A stretch of DNA of 64,000 nucleotides from Oscillospiraceae bacterium (GCA_022009675.1 CP091718.1:1612001-1676000), one strand, 5' to 3'; positions 1 through 8,621 are shown, counted from the first letter of the stretch. Notes: generated by a model from the sequence alone, not told the origin. Numbers and translations are program-made.

Positions 1-86
1 CTCGGGGACTCCCCATTGTTGTCCCGCGCATACTGCTTGATAAACTCCGCGAGCTTTTGCAGTTTTTCTTCACTCATGACTCTCAT
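1..86 (-). CDS. LexA-like transcriptional repressor, N-terminal end only
   Basis: Only the first 28 or so codons lie in the window; the gene runs off the left edge. The peptide begins MRVMSEEKLQKLAEFI and reaches NNGESP, which fits the start of the winged-helix domain of LexA-type regulators, where a helix is followed by a short N-G-x-S-P turn. A second gene of this type is at 26286 (there NQRSPS). The ATG at 86 is preferred over the in-frame ATG at 77 because GAGG sits 7 bases ahead of it. The consensus promoter with flanking palindromes just upstream suggests autorepression. Family assignment is tentative because the peptidase part is not visible. Confidence 0.5.
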   Translation of the reverse strand, partial: MRVMSEEKLQKLAEFIKQYARDNNGESP

Positions 87-107
87 AAGTACACCTCAAA
101 CAATTTC

Positions 108-178
108 AGAACTCATTGTTCTGTTATTATATCATAGCAAAGACGCTTTGTCAATAGGTTTTCAGAACTTTTTGTTTC
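108..178 (-). promoter_or_regulatory. Consensus promoter with two operators
   Basis: On the minus strand TTGACA (149-154) and TATAAT (126-131) are separated by exactly 17 bases, a perfect sigma-A promoter for the gene at 1-86. A perfect palindrome AGAAC-N5-GTTCT (108-122) overlaps the transcription start and a near copy AGAAC-N5-GTTTC (164-178) lies upstream of the -35. The pair brackets the promoter, as expected for autoregulation by a dimeric repressor. Confidence 0.75.
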
Positions 179-275
179 GCTATGGTTTTTTCTTTGTTTT
201 CTGCGGCGCAGATTCTGATGGCTTGCATACGATGTCAATCAAGTTATACTTGTTCGCTAAACAACAAATTGATAA

Positions 276-321
276 TTGACGACGAACGGCTTTCATGATA
301 AAATATAATCACACCGGTGAT
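276..321 (+). promoter_or_regulatory. Promoter and palindromic operator of the XRE-TPR gene
   Basis: TTGACG (276-281), 17 bases, then TAAAAT (299-304). Immediately downstream is ATCAC-ACCG-GTGAT (308-321), a palindrome of the same ATCAC-N4-GTGAT form as the operators at 10569-10629. Confidence 0.5.
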
Positions 322-343
322 AACGATAACAGGAGATTAATAT

Positions 344-1481
344 ATGTATATTAAAATCGGCGAAAAAAATACGACAGCTCCGTCAACGCGATGGAAGAAA
401 GCAGGAGGACTTGGCGGGAGTGCTTGGCGTAAGCCCGCAGGCGGTTTCCCGCTGGGAAGCAAACGGCGGATATCCCGACATGGAGCTGATACCCGCGATT
501 GCAAACTATTTCAATGTCAGTATCGACGAGCTTTTTCGGGTACAGTAAAGACAGACAGGAAAAGCTGAAAAAAACATATTGAATGAGGCAGAAATTGCGT
601 TAAACAGTCAGGAAGACATGACAGAATGCATCCGAATGCTTCGCTCGGCGGCAGATGAGTTTCCGTCAGAGCCGCAGGTGCTTATCAAGCTCGGATATGC
701 GCTCAATCTCCACGGTTGGAAGAAATACGGTGCGCGAAGCTATACCACAACCGACTCCGATTATGCATATGAAGACACCGAATATAACTCAAATAATGTA
801 TACTGGCAGGAAGAACTCCGCGTATTTGAAAAAGCTTTGGGTATGGACATCTCGCCCGAAGACCGTGATGCAGTCACTATGATGATGATAACCGGATATG
901 CAAAGATGGGCTATCATGATAAAGCAAAAGCCTTGGCTTCGGGACAAAACTCCATTGTCATGTGCCGTGAAATCGCCATGCCAAAGGCCACCGAAGCAGA
1001 AGAGCGGGACAAATATCAAGGAGAAGCGATTATTTCCCTGTTGAACGAATTGAAAAATGTTCTCGCGAATTCCGTGTGTACAAAAATATCTCTCTTTACA
1101 ACAGCTGAAGGAATCAAGCTTTTGATGGATCTTGCCCGGTTGTATGAATCGGTTTTCAGTGATGGGCGGTGCGGTGTTGCACACAGCCATATAGGAAGGC
1201 TCTATTTGTACGCGGCAGTATTTGATGCTCGTCAAAATCACACCGAGACAGCACTTGAATATTTCAAAAAAGGCTTTGAGCATATAAAACTTTATCAGTC
1301 CATACGTTGTACCGGTGAATATCAATATTCTTCTCCGCTCGTAGCTAAAGTTACAGTCCCAAGCGAAAAATTTCCGTCGCTTTCTCAGACATTTTGGAAA
1401 GGCTGGATTGAGATTTTGCCAGATGAATTCAAGAAACGCATAAAAGAAAATCCGCAATACGTGGAATGCTTCACTTGCTGA
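344..1481 (+). CDS. XRE-family regulator with C-terminal TPR-like region (frameshifted)
   Basis: Reading across three single-base indels gives one protein of about 378 residues. Residues 1-65 form an XRE helix-turn-helix (LRQRDGRKQEDLAGVLGVS, then AVSRWEANGGYPD), continuing into DELFGYSKDRQEKLKK and a long helical region with TPR-like content (PQVLIKLGYALNLHG). The breaks fall in homopolymers: A7 at 363-369, T5 at 532-536 and A7 at 568-574. The start at 344 has AGGAG 9 bases upstream. This architecture is common for clostridial DNA-binding regulators that sense an unknown peptide or cell state. It may be a pseudogene, but homopolymer sequencing error is the simpler reading. Confidence 0.7.
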
Positions 1482-1486
1482 CGTCT

Positions 1487-1512
1487 GCCCCGCTCCTGCG
1501 GGGCTTTCTTTG
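1487..1512 (+). terminator. Rho-independent terminator
   Basis: GCCCCGC-TCCT-GCGGGGC stem followed by TTTCTTTG, seven bases after the stop of the XRE-TPR gene. A near-identical terminator is at 59701 and both lead into the same dispersed repeat. Confidence 0.85.
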
Positions 1513-1611
1513 TTTCCCGCGGCGCAGTTTCTGATGCCCCACATTGCCGTCAAAACGGTCGCACGCGCGATTTATATGTTTGCTTGTAATTACCCTTCTT
1601 TTGCATTCAAA
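1505..1611. repeat. Dispersed ~105-bp repeat, copy 1
   Basis: This stretch (from TTTCTTTG through GCGGCGCAG to CATTCAAATG) recurs at 59719-59826 with about 90% identity by eye. A shorter match to its first 30 bases is at about 187-220. No reading frame explains the conservation; in two copies it directly follows a terminator. Confidence 0.8.
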
Positions 1612-1653
1612 TGCGAAAGCGAGGCTGACAGTCCCGTTCGCGCCTTTCCTTAT

Positions 1654-1995
1654 TCAGCTATGCCGCATGGCTTTCTTGACTTCTTCGAGAATGCGAAGAA
1701 TGCTCAACATTTCGTCATTCGTGCAATCGGCAAGCAACTCTCCGATTTTCTCGTTTGCCACGGCGTATGTACCGGGTGTGTTTGCCCGCAGAATCCAGTC
1801 GGTTGCCACATCGAGCGCCTCTGCAATGCGGATGAGTGTAGACAATCCCGGCGTTTTCTTGCCGAGCTCAATGTTTGACAGATGCACCACCGAAATATCC
1901 GCTTTTTCCGCCAGCTCTCCTTGTGTAAGCCCGACTTCGCGGCGCAAGTCGGCAATGCGCCTGCCGATGGCGGAAGGACTGCAGTTTCTATTCAT
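1654..1995 (-). CDS. XRE-family transcriptional regulator
   Basis: An intact 113-residue protein. Residues 8-65 are a classical XRE domain (IADLRREVGLTQGELAEKAD, VVHLSNIELGKKTPGLSTL), followed by an acidic helical tail ending EEVKKAMRHS. It should bind DNA as a dimer and repress nearby genes. The start codon ATG at 1995 overlaps the end of the 44-codon ORF upstream, so translation is probably coupled. There is no associated toxin or peptidase gene next to it, so the regulated target is unknown. Unlike most neighbours it carries no frameshift. Confidence 0.85.
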   Translation of the reverse strand: MNRNCSPSAIGRRIADLRREVGLTQGELAEKADISVVHLSNIELGKKTPGLSTLIRIAEALDVATDWILRANTPGTYAVANEKIGELLADCTNDEMLSILRILEEVKKAMRHS

Positions 1996-2122
1996 TGCTT
2001 TTCACCCCTTCGCCGGTAACACAAACGGAGACTGCACCTCCGGGTTTGTCCCCGGGAATACAGTCTCCGTTCTTTTTCATTTGCCTTGCCGCAACATATT
2101 TTTTTGCCGTAATCCGTGCCAT
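1988..2122 (-). CDS. Small ORF of 44 codons with internal hairpin
   Basis: MARITAKKYVAARQMKKNGD is the start of a 44-residue reading frame with a strong GGAGGT ribosome site 7 bases ahead of its ATG. Its TAG stop overlaps the ATG of the XRE gene. I do not recognise the protein. Inside it an 11-bp inverted repeat (AACGGAGACTG and its complement, 2023-2071) encloses a second CCGGG stem, and on the plus strand the outer arm is followed by CTTTTTCATTT, so the DNA could also be a terminator for rightward transcription. The ORF may act as a coupled leader for the XRE gene. Confidence 0.5.
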   Translation of the reverse strand: MARITAKKYVAARQMKKNGDCIPGDKPGGAVSVCVTGEGVKSNE

Positions 2123-2148
2123 TGTGCGCACCTCCTTTGTAAGCACAC

Positions 2149-2177
2149 ACAATACCACAACGGCGGCGGGAAGTCCA
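2149..2177 (-). promoter_or_regulatory. Putative promoter of the small ORF-XRE operon
   Basis: On the minus strand TGGACT (2172-2177), 17 bases, TATTGT (2149-2154), 27 bases ahead of the ATG at 2122. Confidence 0.45.
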
Positions 2178-2222
2178 GCGAAAGCGGGAAAGTTAGCAAT
2201 TAAGTATCAATCGTATTGCAGA

Positions 2223-2499
2223 CTATATCAAAACCCCGTTACAATGATCCACCTCGTGCTGAATGATCTGCGCCGTCCAGCCGGTATAGGTTTTCACTCT
2301 TGTCTGCATATTCACGGTCTGATACTGCACCTTGATAGTTTTTATATCACGCCCGTCTGAAGGACATAATCCGCCATCCCGATGAGGCAAATAAGTCACA
2401 AATCCATGGTTTTGCAGCAAATCATCAATTTTTTCCCAAAAAAACCACCTATCCCCCTTGAGTGAATAATGGACCTGCAATGTATACTTTATCATTCAT
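2223..2499 (-). pseudogene. Chimera: nucleoside 2-deoxyribosyltransferase start joined to peptide deformylase end
   Basis: The 5' part (2499 to about 2350) reads MNDKVYIAGPLFTQGDRWFF...HGFVTYLPHRDGG after removing one G from the G5 run, the start of a nucleoside 2-deoxyribosyltransferase (VYIAGPLF is the family signature). It has a good AAAGGAG ribosome site. At about 2345 the frame passes into IKTIKVQYQT...WTAQIIQHEVDHCNG, the C-terminal third of a peptide deformylase with its metal-binding HEVDH motif. Neither enzyme is complete. The matching deformylase N-terminal part lies at 3108-3413, so about 0.77 kb has been inserted into that gene. Function is probably lost. Confidence 0.7.
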
Positions 2500-2651
2500 A
2501 TTAATTCTCCTTTTTTTATTCTTTACATACTTTACTGCTGAGTGCATAAGCATACGTATTTATTGTTTATTATTAAATAATTTAAACGGCAATAAATGCA
2601 TATTGGGTTCGTGCGTCCTAATGATTTAATATATTATTCAACCCTAAATTA

Positions 2652-3056
2652 TCAAGATATTTTTATAATATATGCAATATCCCCATCGCCGGCAAAAGCA
2701 GTTTAAATCGCTAAAATCCTTCGAAATTTCTACCCAAAATAAAGGGATTTTTCTTCCTCTATCAGCTTTACTTGCCTATTTAACTTACCGACATATAGTT
2801 CAACGCTACAATTGGTTATATGAAAGACAAAATCCATCACATGAATTAATTTAATATCATCACTCGTAATAGATGTTTCCTCATATAATTCGCGATAAGC
2901 CGCTTGTAAATGAATCTCACCATTTTCAATTTTTCCACCAATGAAATTAAATTTACCCTTATAAGGTTCTTTGCTACGCATACACATAAGTACATGACGG
3001 GCTTCGTGGTCAAAAACGACAATAACATTATATTGCTTCAAGTGCATTTCCTCCAT
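2652..3056 (-). CDS. Nudix hydrolase (frameshifted near C terminus)
   Basis: Residues 1-100 are in one frame and include a Nudix box, GGKIENGEIHLQAAYRELYE followed by ETSI, matching GX5EX7REUXEEXGU except for Ser in place of the last Gly. After EEKSL the frame stops at a TAG, but shifting by one base gives WVEISKDFSDLNCF and a second shift AGDGDIAYII, the usual C-terminal end of this Nudix group (FAGDGNI). The full protein would be about 134 residues. It should hydrolyse a nucleoside diphosphate derivative. It lies within the sequence that splits the deformylase gene. Confidence 0.7.
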
Positions 3057-3107
3057 TTTCCTCTGTTTTTATTTGTAAATTTTATCCGTTTCTTAATTAG
3101 CAGTATG

Positions 3108-3413
3108 TTACCGTTTGCGCTTGCGGGGACCTCCGAGAAGCGACAGACAGCCTTCTTCGGTGTCATACGCATCATCCTTTTTGATGATTTCGGGATTGAG
3201 CATCACGGTGTATACCGGAGTTCGTCCGCTCTCATCAAGAAACGCGATGATGCGTTTTTTCACGCCAATCATATTCGCCGCCATACCGACACAGGTTTCT
3301 TTGTGTGCCATCAATGTGTCGAGCAGGTCCTGTGCGACAGGTAAATCTTCTTTCGTCGCAATCTCCGACTTCCCGGCGAGGAAAATCGGATCGTGCATCA
3401 GTTCTTTAATCAT
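3108..3413 (-). pseudogene. def: Peptide deformylase, N-terminal two-thirds
   Basis: The 101-residue frame contains the first two deformylase motifs: GMAANMIGV (motif 1, G-x-G-x-A-A-x-Q type) and EEGCLSLLGG (motif 2 with the metal-ligand Cys). It then ends KRKR-stop, whereas the HEXXH motif is found downstream at about 2235 fused to another gene. The start ATG overlaps the TGA of the MutT gene (ATGA), so it was translated as part of the LMW-PTP-MutT-deformylase operon. The enzyme removes the N-formyl group from new proteins; this small type is usually an accessory copy. As read it lacks an essential metal ligand pair and should be inactive. Confidence 0.75.
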
Positions 3414-3797
3414 TTGCAGACCTCAATGATTTCCTTCAATATCTCCTCATCCGCCGGGCAGAAGGTATAGTTCGGAATTTCGCTCGGCGTGATCCACCGG
3501 ATATCGTTATGCTCCAGCTTTTTGCGGAATGCCATCGGCGATGATGGCATTGAACAGTGTCAGATGTACGGTGATGTCAGGATATTTGTGGACAACATCC
3601 ATAAACACATCGCCGACAGAGAGAGTGACGGCAAGCTCCTCTTTGCATTCCCGAATGAGCGCCTGTTCCTTTGTTTCGCCGGGCTCCACCTTACCGCCAA
3701 CAAACTCCCAAAGAAGTCCTCTTGCCTTGTGCGCCGGGCGCTGACAGATCATAAACTTTTCGCCCTCCCAGATGAGAGCCGCTACTACTTCGGTCAT
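3410..3797 (-). CDS. MutT/Nudix hydrolase (one frameshift)
   Basis: MTEVVAALIWEGEKFMICQR begins a MutT-type 8-oxo-dGTP or related pyrophosphohydrolase. The Nudix box is GGKVEPGETKEQALIRECKE-ELAV. The frame stops after IPQKAGA, but deleting one T of the T5 run at 3519-3523 restores LEHNDIRWITPSEIPNYTFC-PADEEILKEIIEVCK, the normal C terminus, ending in a TGA that overlaps the deformylase ATG. Complete length would be about 128 residues. An AAGAGG ribosome site precedes the ATG at 3797. It is second in a three-gene operon. Confidence 0.8.
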
Positions 3798-3812
3798 AAA
3801 AATCGCCTCTTT

Positions 3813-4277
3813 TCATTGCTTGTCCTGTTTCAGAATGGCATCAAGAAGTGCTGTGCAGCCCTCATAAATATCCCGATATGCCACATCGAAGCGCTCGGAA
3901 TACCACGGATCTGCCACATCGCCGCCGCGGGTGGTGTAATCCATCAGTTTATGCACCTTTCCCGCAGGATCGCCGCCGAAAATGCGGAGCATATTACGGA
4001 TGTTTGCACTGTCCATGCCGATGAACAGATCGTATTTGTCATAGTCGCTCTTTTGCAACTGCACCGCGCGCTTGCCGCCACAAGACAGCCCATGTCTTTC
4101 AAGCTCGGCTTTCGCCGGAGGATAGACCGGATTGCCGATTCCGTTCCAAATTTCTTCCGTGCTTGTAGCGGAAGAAGCGACTAAAAAGCGATCCGCCACG
4201 CCTTGCTTTTTTGCAAGGTCTTTGAAGATAAACTCTGCCATCGGACTGCGGCAAATGTTGCCGTGGCAGACGAACAT
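3813..4277 (-). CDS. Low-molecular-weight protein tyrosine phosphatase
   Basis: The 154-residue frame starts MFVCHGNICRSPMAEFIF with the P-loop C-x5-R-S and ends with the general-acid segment DPWYSERFD, so it is complete and probably active. The start is shorter than usual (most begin M-K-K-I-x-F-V-C) and no ribosome site is visible ahead of it, suggesting the 5' flank has been exchanged. The first ~85 codons recur at 59826-60080 with about 95% identity. It heads an operon with MutT and the split deformylase. Confidence 0.88.
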   Translation of the reverse strand: MFVCHGNICRSPMAEFIFKDLAKKQGVADRFLVASSATSTEEIWNGIGNPVYPPAKAELERHGLSCGGKRAVQLQKSDYDKYDLFIGMDSANIRNMLRIFGGDPAGKVHKLMDYTTRGGDVADPWYSERFDVAYRDIYEGCTALLDAILKQDKQ

Positions 4278-4302
4278 GATTTTACAGTTTTTTTGCCCAC
4301 TT

Positions 4303-4889
4303 TCATTTCGTTATGTTGCAAATCTTCCCTAGTTCATTATTTTTGAGCAATATATCACGAATGATCTTTTTGATTATCAGCAGAATAAGCATGACAATCA
4401 TAAAAGATATAGATAATGTTCCACACCAAAAAAACTTTTTTTACCATATCGACAGAAACTACTGTAATGCAAATTGACATAATCGTAGCGATCAGAGAAA
4501 GTACCGTCGCAGATATAATAGAGACAAAGGTTTCTTCTATGATTTTTCCTTTTCGATACGGTTTGCACTCTCACTTTTTTTCCCATCAATATTGTTGCAA
4601 ATCCAAACAGAATTGTGAATATCAGAGAAAAAAACTGTTGTCAATGTTTCGGCAACTGTATCTTGCAAATTAATCCGAAGAGCAAAAAAATTAAAAATTG
4701 CTGATAAGATAATTGGAAAAAAAGTAAAAAAAAGCACAATAAGTCCCAGAAAGAAATTTTTTTGCTTTTGTCATTTGTAAAAACCTTAAATTGCTGTCGG
4801 ATCAATGATCCAAGTCTTACTTTGCGATTGCAAAAAAACATTATAAATACTATAAGTGCCGATATGATAGCCCATATTAAATCGGTCAT
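4303..4889 (-). CDS. Multi-TM membrane protein, last gene of the defence operon (frameshifted)
   Basis: Three overlapping frames combine to about 195 residues. The start MTDLIWAIISALIVFIMFF is a TM segment; after a charged loop (NDKSKKISFWDLL) come CFFTFFPIILSAIFNFFALR, SLIFTILFGFATILMGKK, FVSIISATVLSLIATIMSIC and IFMIVMLILLIIKKIIRDIL, giving about five to six TM helices. Frame changes coincide with A/T runs. The ATG at 4889 has GGAGGTGG upstream and lies 18 bases after the stop of the unknown ~317-residue gene, so the two are probably translated together. I do not recognise the family. Confidence 0.6.
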
Positions 4890-4907
4890 TCAATCGCCAC
4901 CTCCATC

Positions 4908-5860
4908 TCAGATTTTTATCATTCGATAATATTTATCCGATTCTTCCGATAACACTTCAACAAAAGGTCGTTTTCGATTTTCCGAAGAATTTACAGATAC
5001 AGTAATATCATAGCTGCCGATCGCGCTATCAATTTCATTCCACCGTACAGTCTTCCTTCTTCCGCCAATGCGAACTTGGATCTCGGCGTCATTATATTCT
5101 TCACTTCCGTTGCTTTCTGTTTTGATTAAAGCAAAAGCCTCATCCTTTTCAATTTTTCCAAGCTGCAAACTTCGCACAATATCTCTTATTGAGCTATTCT
5201 CGCTCGCTTCCAAATTAAGCCCCAGTTCTCTGATAACTGTTTTTCTTCTTTCTTCTTTTTAGATTATCTGCAATATCGGAAGTTTTTTTGCCCTGAACCA
5301 CCTGCAGCGTGATTTTTGGATGGGCAAAAAAATTTATTTGCATTTGCTGATTTGGAACATATAAATCCATATTCATTACATACCCTTTTTGTTTTTTTAG
5401 CATGTTATTAGCCGTTTCCATAAAAACGCTTTTGCAACCAGATCCGTTTTCGCGATGAAAAATTGCAATAATAAAACTATGACAATCGTATATGTAAACA
5501 TGATGATCATAAAGTGCCGCGCTGTCGGAGTTGAAATTGTATTCTTTTTGAAAGTGATGGTTTATATACAGTGAGGGGTTTCCCTTGCTTACCCGCGCGA
5601 GGAACCAAATGCCATCTTTTAACACCTTCGGACAAGTCTATAGAATGTGCATTATCCCCGGACAATATAATTCCTCTATCCGAGTTTTCGCCAACTGCCA
5701 TTTTGCTTGTGCTATCAATATAGTCGGCAATAAACTGTTGAAAGGAATATTTCGGTGTCTCTCCCGCATGTATATTATCTTTTTGTTCTTCATAGTGTGG
5801 ATTATTTCGCTCCATATACCGAAAGCTCAAAACATACGCTGTAAGTGTTTCAGATCTCAT
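4908..5860 (-). CDS. Unknown ~317-residue protein, defence operon (two frameshifts)
   Basis: Three frames join into one protein. It begins MRSETLTAYVLSFRYMERNN (GGAAAGGAAT ribosome site), continues through DLSEGVKRWHLVPRAGKQG, shifts at GGGAAACCCC to NPSLYINHHFQKEY...KSVFMETANNMLKKQKGYV, and at an A5 run to TVIRELGLNLEASENSSIRD, ending SDKYYRMIKI. No signal peptide or TM segment is present, so it should be cytosolic. I do not recognise a domain. It follows the HNH endonuclease gene by 65 bases and precedes a membrane protein gene by 18, which suggests a two-component unit carried with the restriction genes. Confidence 0.6.
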
Positions 5861-5925
5861 TTTTATTCCTTTCCTAACTGTTAATCATTAACGGTCATTT
5901 AAATTATCATTGGTGGTAAATCATT

Positions 5926-6654
5926 TTATTCGATATTCACAAACTTTCGTCCCTGTGTTGTAAATACCACATCTCTGTGATACTCGAGGTTGTGTTTTAA
6001 ATCGTCCGATACTTTCAAATCAAATGTATCTGTGACGCAAATGTGCAATTTGCTAATCACTTCCGCCGATAGCTGTGATGAAATCAATATCTTTCCGATA
6101 TTCGTGAAAGAGATTAACCCACAGTCAAACAACTTATCAAATGTCGGACTCAGTAATAATCCGTTCTCAACACTCAAGCGTTCTGCATTTGAACATACCA
6201 CCCACGGCTTAATGTGACTAGCAATAAGGAGTTTCTTTTCATTGATACCGGTAACAACACAACGTCCGTGATATTTGTCAATAAGTGATTTTCTGAATAT
6301 TCCTTGTCCGATTCGGGACTTCACCAATGCACTGCGTTCCGTCTCCTTGAGCTCTGCATAATTTTCAATGGCACCCATAACTTCGCTTTGATTGGCAACA
6401 TCGAAGTTTTCGACATTTCTGAACAACCTATACTGTTTCAGAGCATTGCTGTACATATTGTTTCCGGTTCGGTTTTTTATCGTGAAATCCGGATCATTTA
6501 AAATCAAAGGTATAAAAATGTCAAGTTGCAAAGTAGACATTACAAGAAGGTTGCTCGCAATCACTCCCTTTTCCTGCAGTTCATTTGAGATCGTATTTAC
6601 AGCCCGCGTGTATTTATAGATTGAACTGTCGGACAATTCGGTATTCTCTTTCAT
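5926..6654 (-). CDS. HNH restriction endonuclease
   Basis: An intact 242-residue protein. The C-terminal half carries an HNH_2-type nuclease: RCVVTG, then LIASHIKPW with the catalytic His, ENGLLLSPTFDKLFDCGLIS. The N-terminal half is helical and probably dimerises or reads DNA. It starts 50 bases after the stop of the cytosine-5 methylase at 6705, the usual order for a type II restriction pair, so it likely cuts the site protected by that enzyme. Recognition sequence cannot be told from this sequence. Confidence 0.85.
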   Translation of the reverse strand: MKENTELSDSSIYKYTRAVNTISNELQEKGVIASNLLVMSTLQLDIFIPLILNDPDFTIKNRTGNNMYSNALKQYRLFRNVENFDVANQSEVMGAIENYAELKETERSALVKSRIGQGIFRKSLIDKYHGRCVVTGINEKKLLIASHIKPWVVCSNAERLSVENGLLLSPTFDKLFDCGLISFTNIGKILISSQLSAEVISKLHICVTDTFDLKVSDDLKHNLEYHRDVVFTTQGRKFVNIE

Positions 6655-6704
6655 CCACTCTGAAAAAAATCACTCAATGATACCACACTATCACCTCCAA
6701 ACTA

Positions 6705-7652
6705 CTATCGCATTATTTTTATAATTCTTTCAGCTACCCTTTTGACTACGGGAACGCAAACCGTATTTCCGCATTGCTTATAAGCATCTTCAATTGTAAT
6801 CGTATTGGGAAAATAAAAGTCTTTAGGGAATCCCTGAAAATCAAGGCATTCACGAAGCGTTAACTTTCGAATCCCGTAATTATCAATTACAAGTGGGACT
6901 TGATCCCTTTGCGTCCCCATTGAAGCAGTCAATGTTGGACACATGTGGTTTTGTGTAATTTTTATACTTTCATGATACACACGATATATAGATGATTGAT
7001 CTGTTACAATTTCTCGCACCTTTGCGAAAAAAGGATCATTTTTCTGATAATAGTAGACCCGGTTCTTTTCCTCATGCCTATTAATTATATTGTCAATTGA
7101 AACTGTTAGTGGAATTGTATCGGGAAATTTAAATACATCACAATCAACAATATCCTTAAATGCCACAATATAAATACGGTCGCGGATCTGCGGGACATTG
7201 CCATACTCAGAAGCTCTCATAACGCGGTATCTGATATAATACCCGTTTTCAACCAACGCATTATGAATCGTGATAAATGTTCTGCCGTTGTCATGCTCTT
7301 GTAGGTTCTGAACATTTTCAAGAAAAATAACTCGTGGCTGAATAGCTTGTACAAAACGGATCACTTCATAAAACAGATTGCCGCGGTTATCACAAAAGCC
7401 ACGCTGCCGACCAGCAATCGAAAATGGCTGACAAGGAAATCCGGCGGCTATAACATCGACCGTAGAAAGAGAATGAGGATCTACATTGCGAATATCTGCC
7501 TCAAGCAGCGGGATTTCTTTATGGTTATGCCGATATGTAAGGCAACATTTGTGATCCTTTTCTATCGCCCATAGAATTTGAAATCCTGCTTGAGCGAAAC
7601 CCAGTTCAATGCCGCCTATTCCCGCAAACAGGCTCGCAACCTTTAGTGCCAT
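6705..7652 (-). CDS. DNA cytosine-5 methyltransferase (second restriction system)
   Basis: Complete at about 316 residues. All main C5-methylase motifs are visible in order: SLFAGIGGIELGF (I), AAGFPCQPFSIAG with catalytic Cys (IV), VIFLENVQN (VI), QIRDRIYIV (VIII), a target-recognition stretch, RKLTLRECLDFQGFP (IX) and AYKQCGNTVCVPVV (X). The ATG at 7652 is used; a GTG at 7658 is also in frame. The start overlaps the 3' end of the HaeIII-like endonuclease gene by about ten bases. It is a different subfamily from the methylase at 8622, so it should protect a different sequence. Confidence 0.92.
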   Translation of the reverse strand: MALKVASLFAGIGGIELGFAQAGFQILWAIEKDHKCCLTYRHNHKEIPLLEADIRNVDPHSLSTVDVIAAGFPCQPFSIAGRQRGFCDNRGNLFYEVIRFVQAIQPRVIFLENVQNLQEHDNGRTFITIHNALVENGYYIRYRVMRASEYGNVPQIRDRIYIVAFKDIVDCDVFKFPDTIPLTVSIDNIINRHEEKNRVYYYQKNDPFFAKVREIVTDQSSIYRVYHESIKITQNHMCPTLTASMGTQRDQVPLVIDNYGIRKLTLRECLDFQGFPKDFYFPNTITIEDAYKQCGNTVCVPVVKRVAERIIKIMR

Positions 7653-8603
7653 TTGCACTCAATATTCATTACAGAAACTGGCGTAGAAATAAATTGGACA
7701 TCGAACTTTAAACTCGGTTGGACTACAGTGCTTGCACTATGAATTCTAAAGCTGAACGCCCAACCGTTATCCATATAAATTTCCACTGTAGTATTACTGT
7801 TTTTTTCTTAAACCTCATAGCAATAATTTCTGTAGGAATATCTGCTGTTAAGACTTCAAAAGCAGATACTTTTTACTGCGCTTGGTTGATTCAATGTGCC
7901 GTGAAGATTAAAATGTATGTATTAGGGTCATTTTTTGCTGTCGTGACTGACAATCTTGTGGTAATCTTTCACTCCAACCAAATACTCAAACATTTTTTTA
8001 CAACTATATTAGGATTCTCTCTATATGCCCGGGTAACCTCGTTCAAAAAAGCCTGAAGTAACGGCACATAAACGGTTTCTTCTTTTTTATCCAAATCAGC
8101 CCATGCAGTTCCTCTGTCTTTCTCGCATTTCAATAATTCAAAAACCTGATTAATATCGTTCCAATAATCATGACTACAAGGAACGCCATACCACTCCTTA
8201 CCGAAGTCTAATACATGACTCAACCGGCTGTGTTTGACTGCATCGTGATTATGCTTTATGCTCAATCCAATTTCCCAATCAATATCATCTCTGTGGATAA
8301 CTATGTCTCGAACATCGCCATTCTCTCCAGCCTCATCCTTTTGAAATTCAAGAAGCAATGTGTCTACCGAATTTTCATCCATCATTGGCTCTAACTCAAC
8401 AATTGTATTCGCAGCCGCATTAGCCGAAGTAGTGTACAATTTCTGCTTTTCCTGACTTATTGCATTCCAAGCCCTTTCGTTTGCCTCATAGCTCGAATTA
8501 TATACTACATCTGTTTTTTTCTTAACGGTTTAAGAAGCTCAAGCAACGCAGTCATCCAAGCATATTCGTATGCTCGTCCCTGGTTATTACTATTAACACT
8601 CAT
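7643..8603 (-). CDS. HaeIII-type restriction endonuclease (frameshifted)
   Basis: Joined frames give about 320 residues. It begins MSVNSNNQGRAYEYAWMTAL (AGAAGGAG ribosome site); after an A7 run at 8514-8520 the frame changes to KTDVVYNSSYEANERAWN, and the core reads DVRDIVIHRDDIDWEIGLSI-KHNHDAVKHSRLSHVLDFG-KEWYGVPCS, characteristic of the HaeIII endonuclease family. Further shifts restore TFNLHGTLNQPSAVK and DNGWAFSFRIHSAS...QPSLKFDVQ, the family C terminus. Expected target is GGCC, by homology and from the adjacent HaeIII-like methylase. It lies 18 bases after the methylase stop. Confidence 0.82.
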
Positions 8604-8621
8604 GTATCCCATTCTCCTTCT

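Noticed and set aside
4303..5860. Assignment of the unknown pair to Kiwa
   Set aside because: Size and membrane/soluble split are similar, but gene order is reversed and no diagnostic motif could be recognised.
7718..8056. Plus-strand ORF opposite the HaeIII-like endonuclease 3' end
   Set aside because: The minus strand reconstructs the conserved endonuclease C terminus through this stretch.
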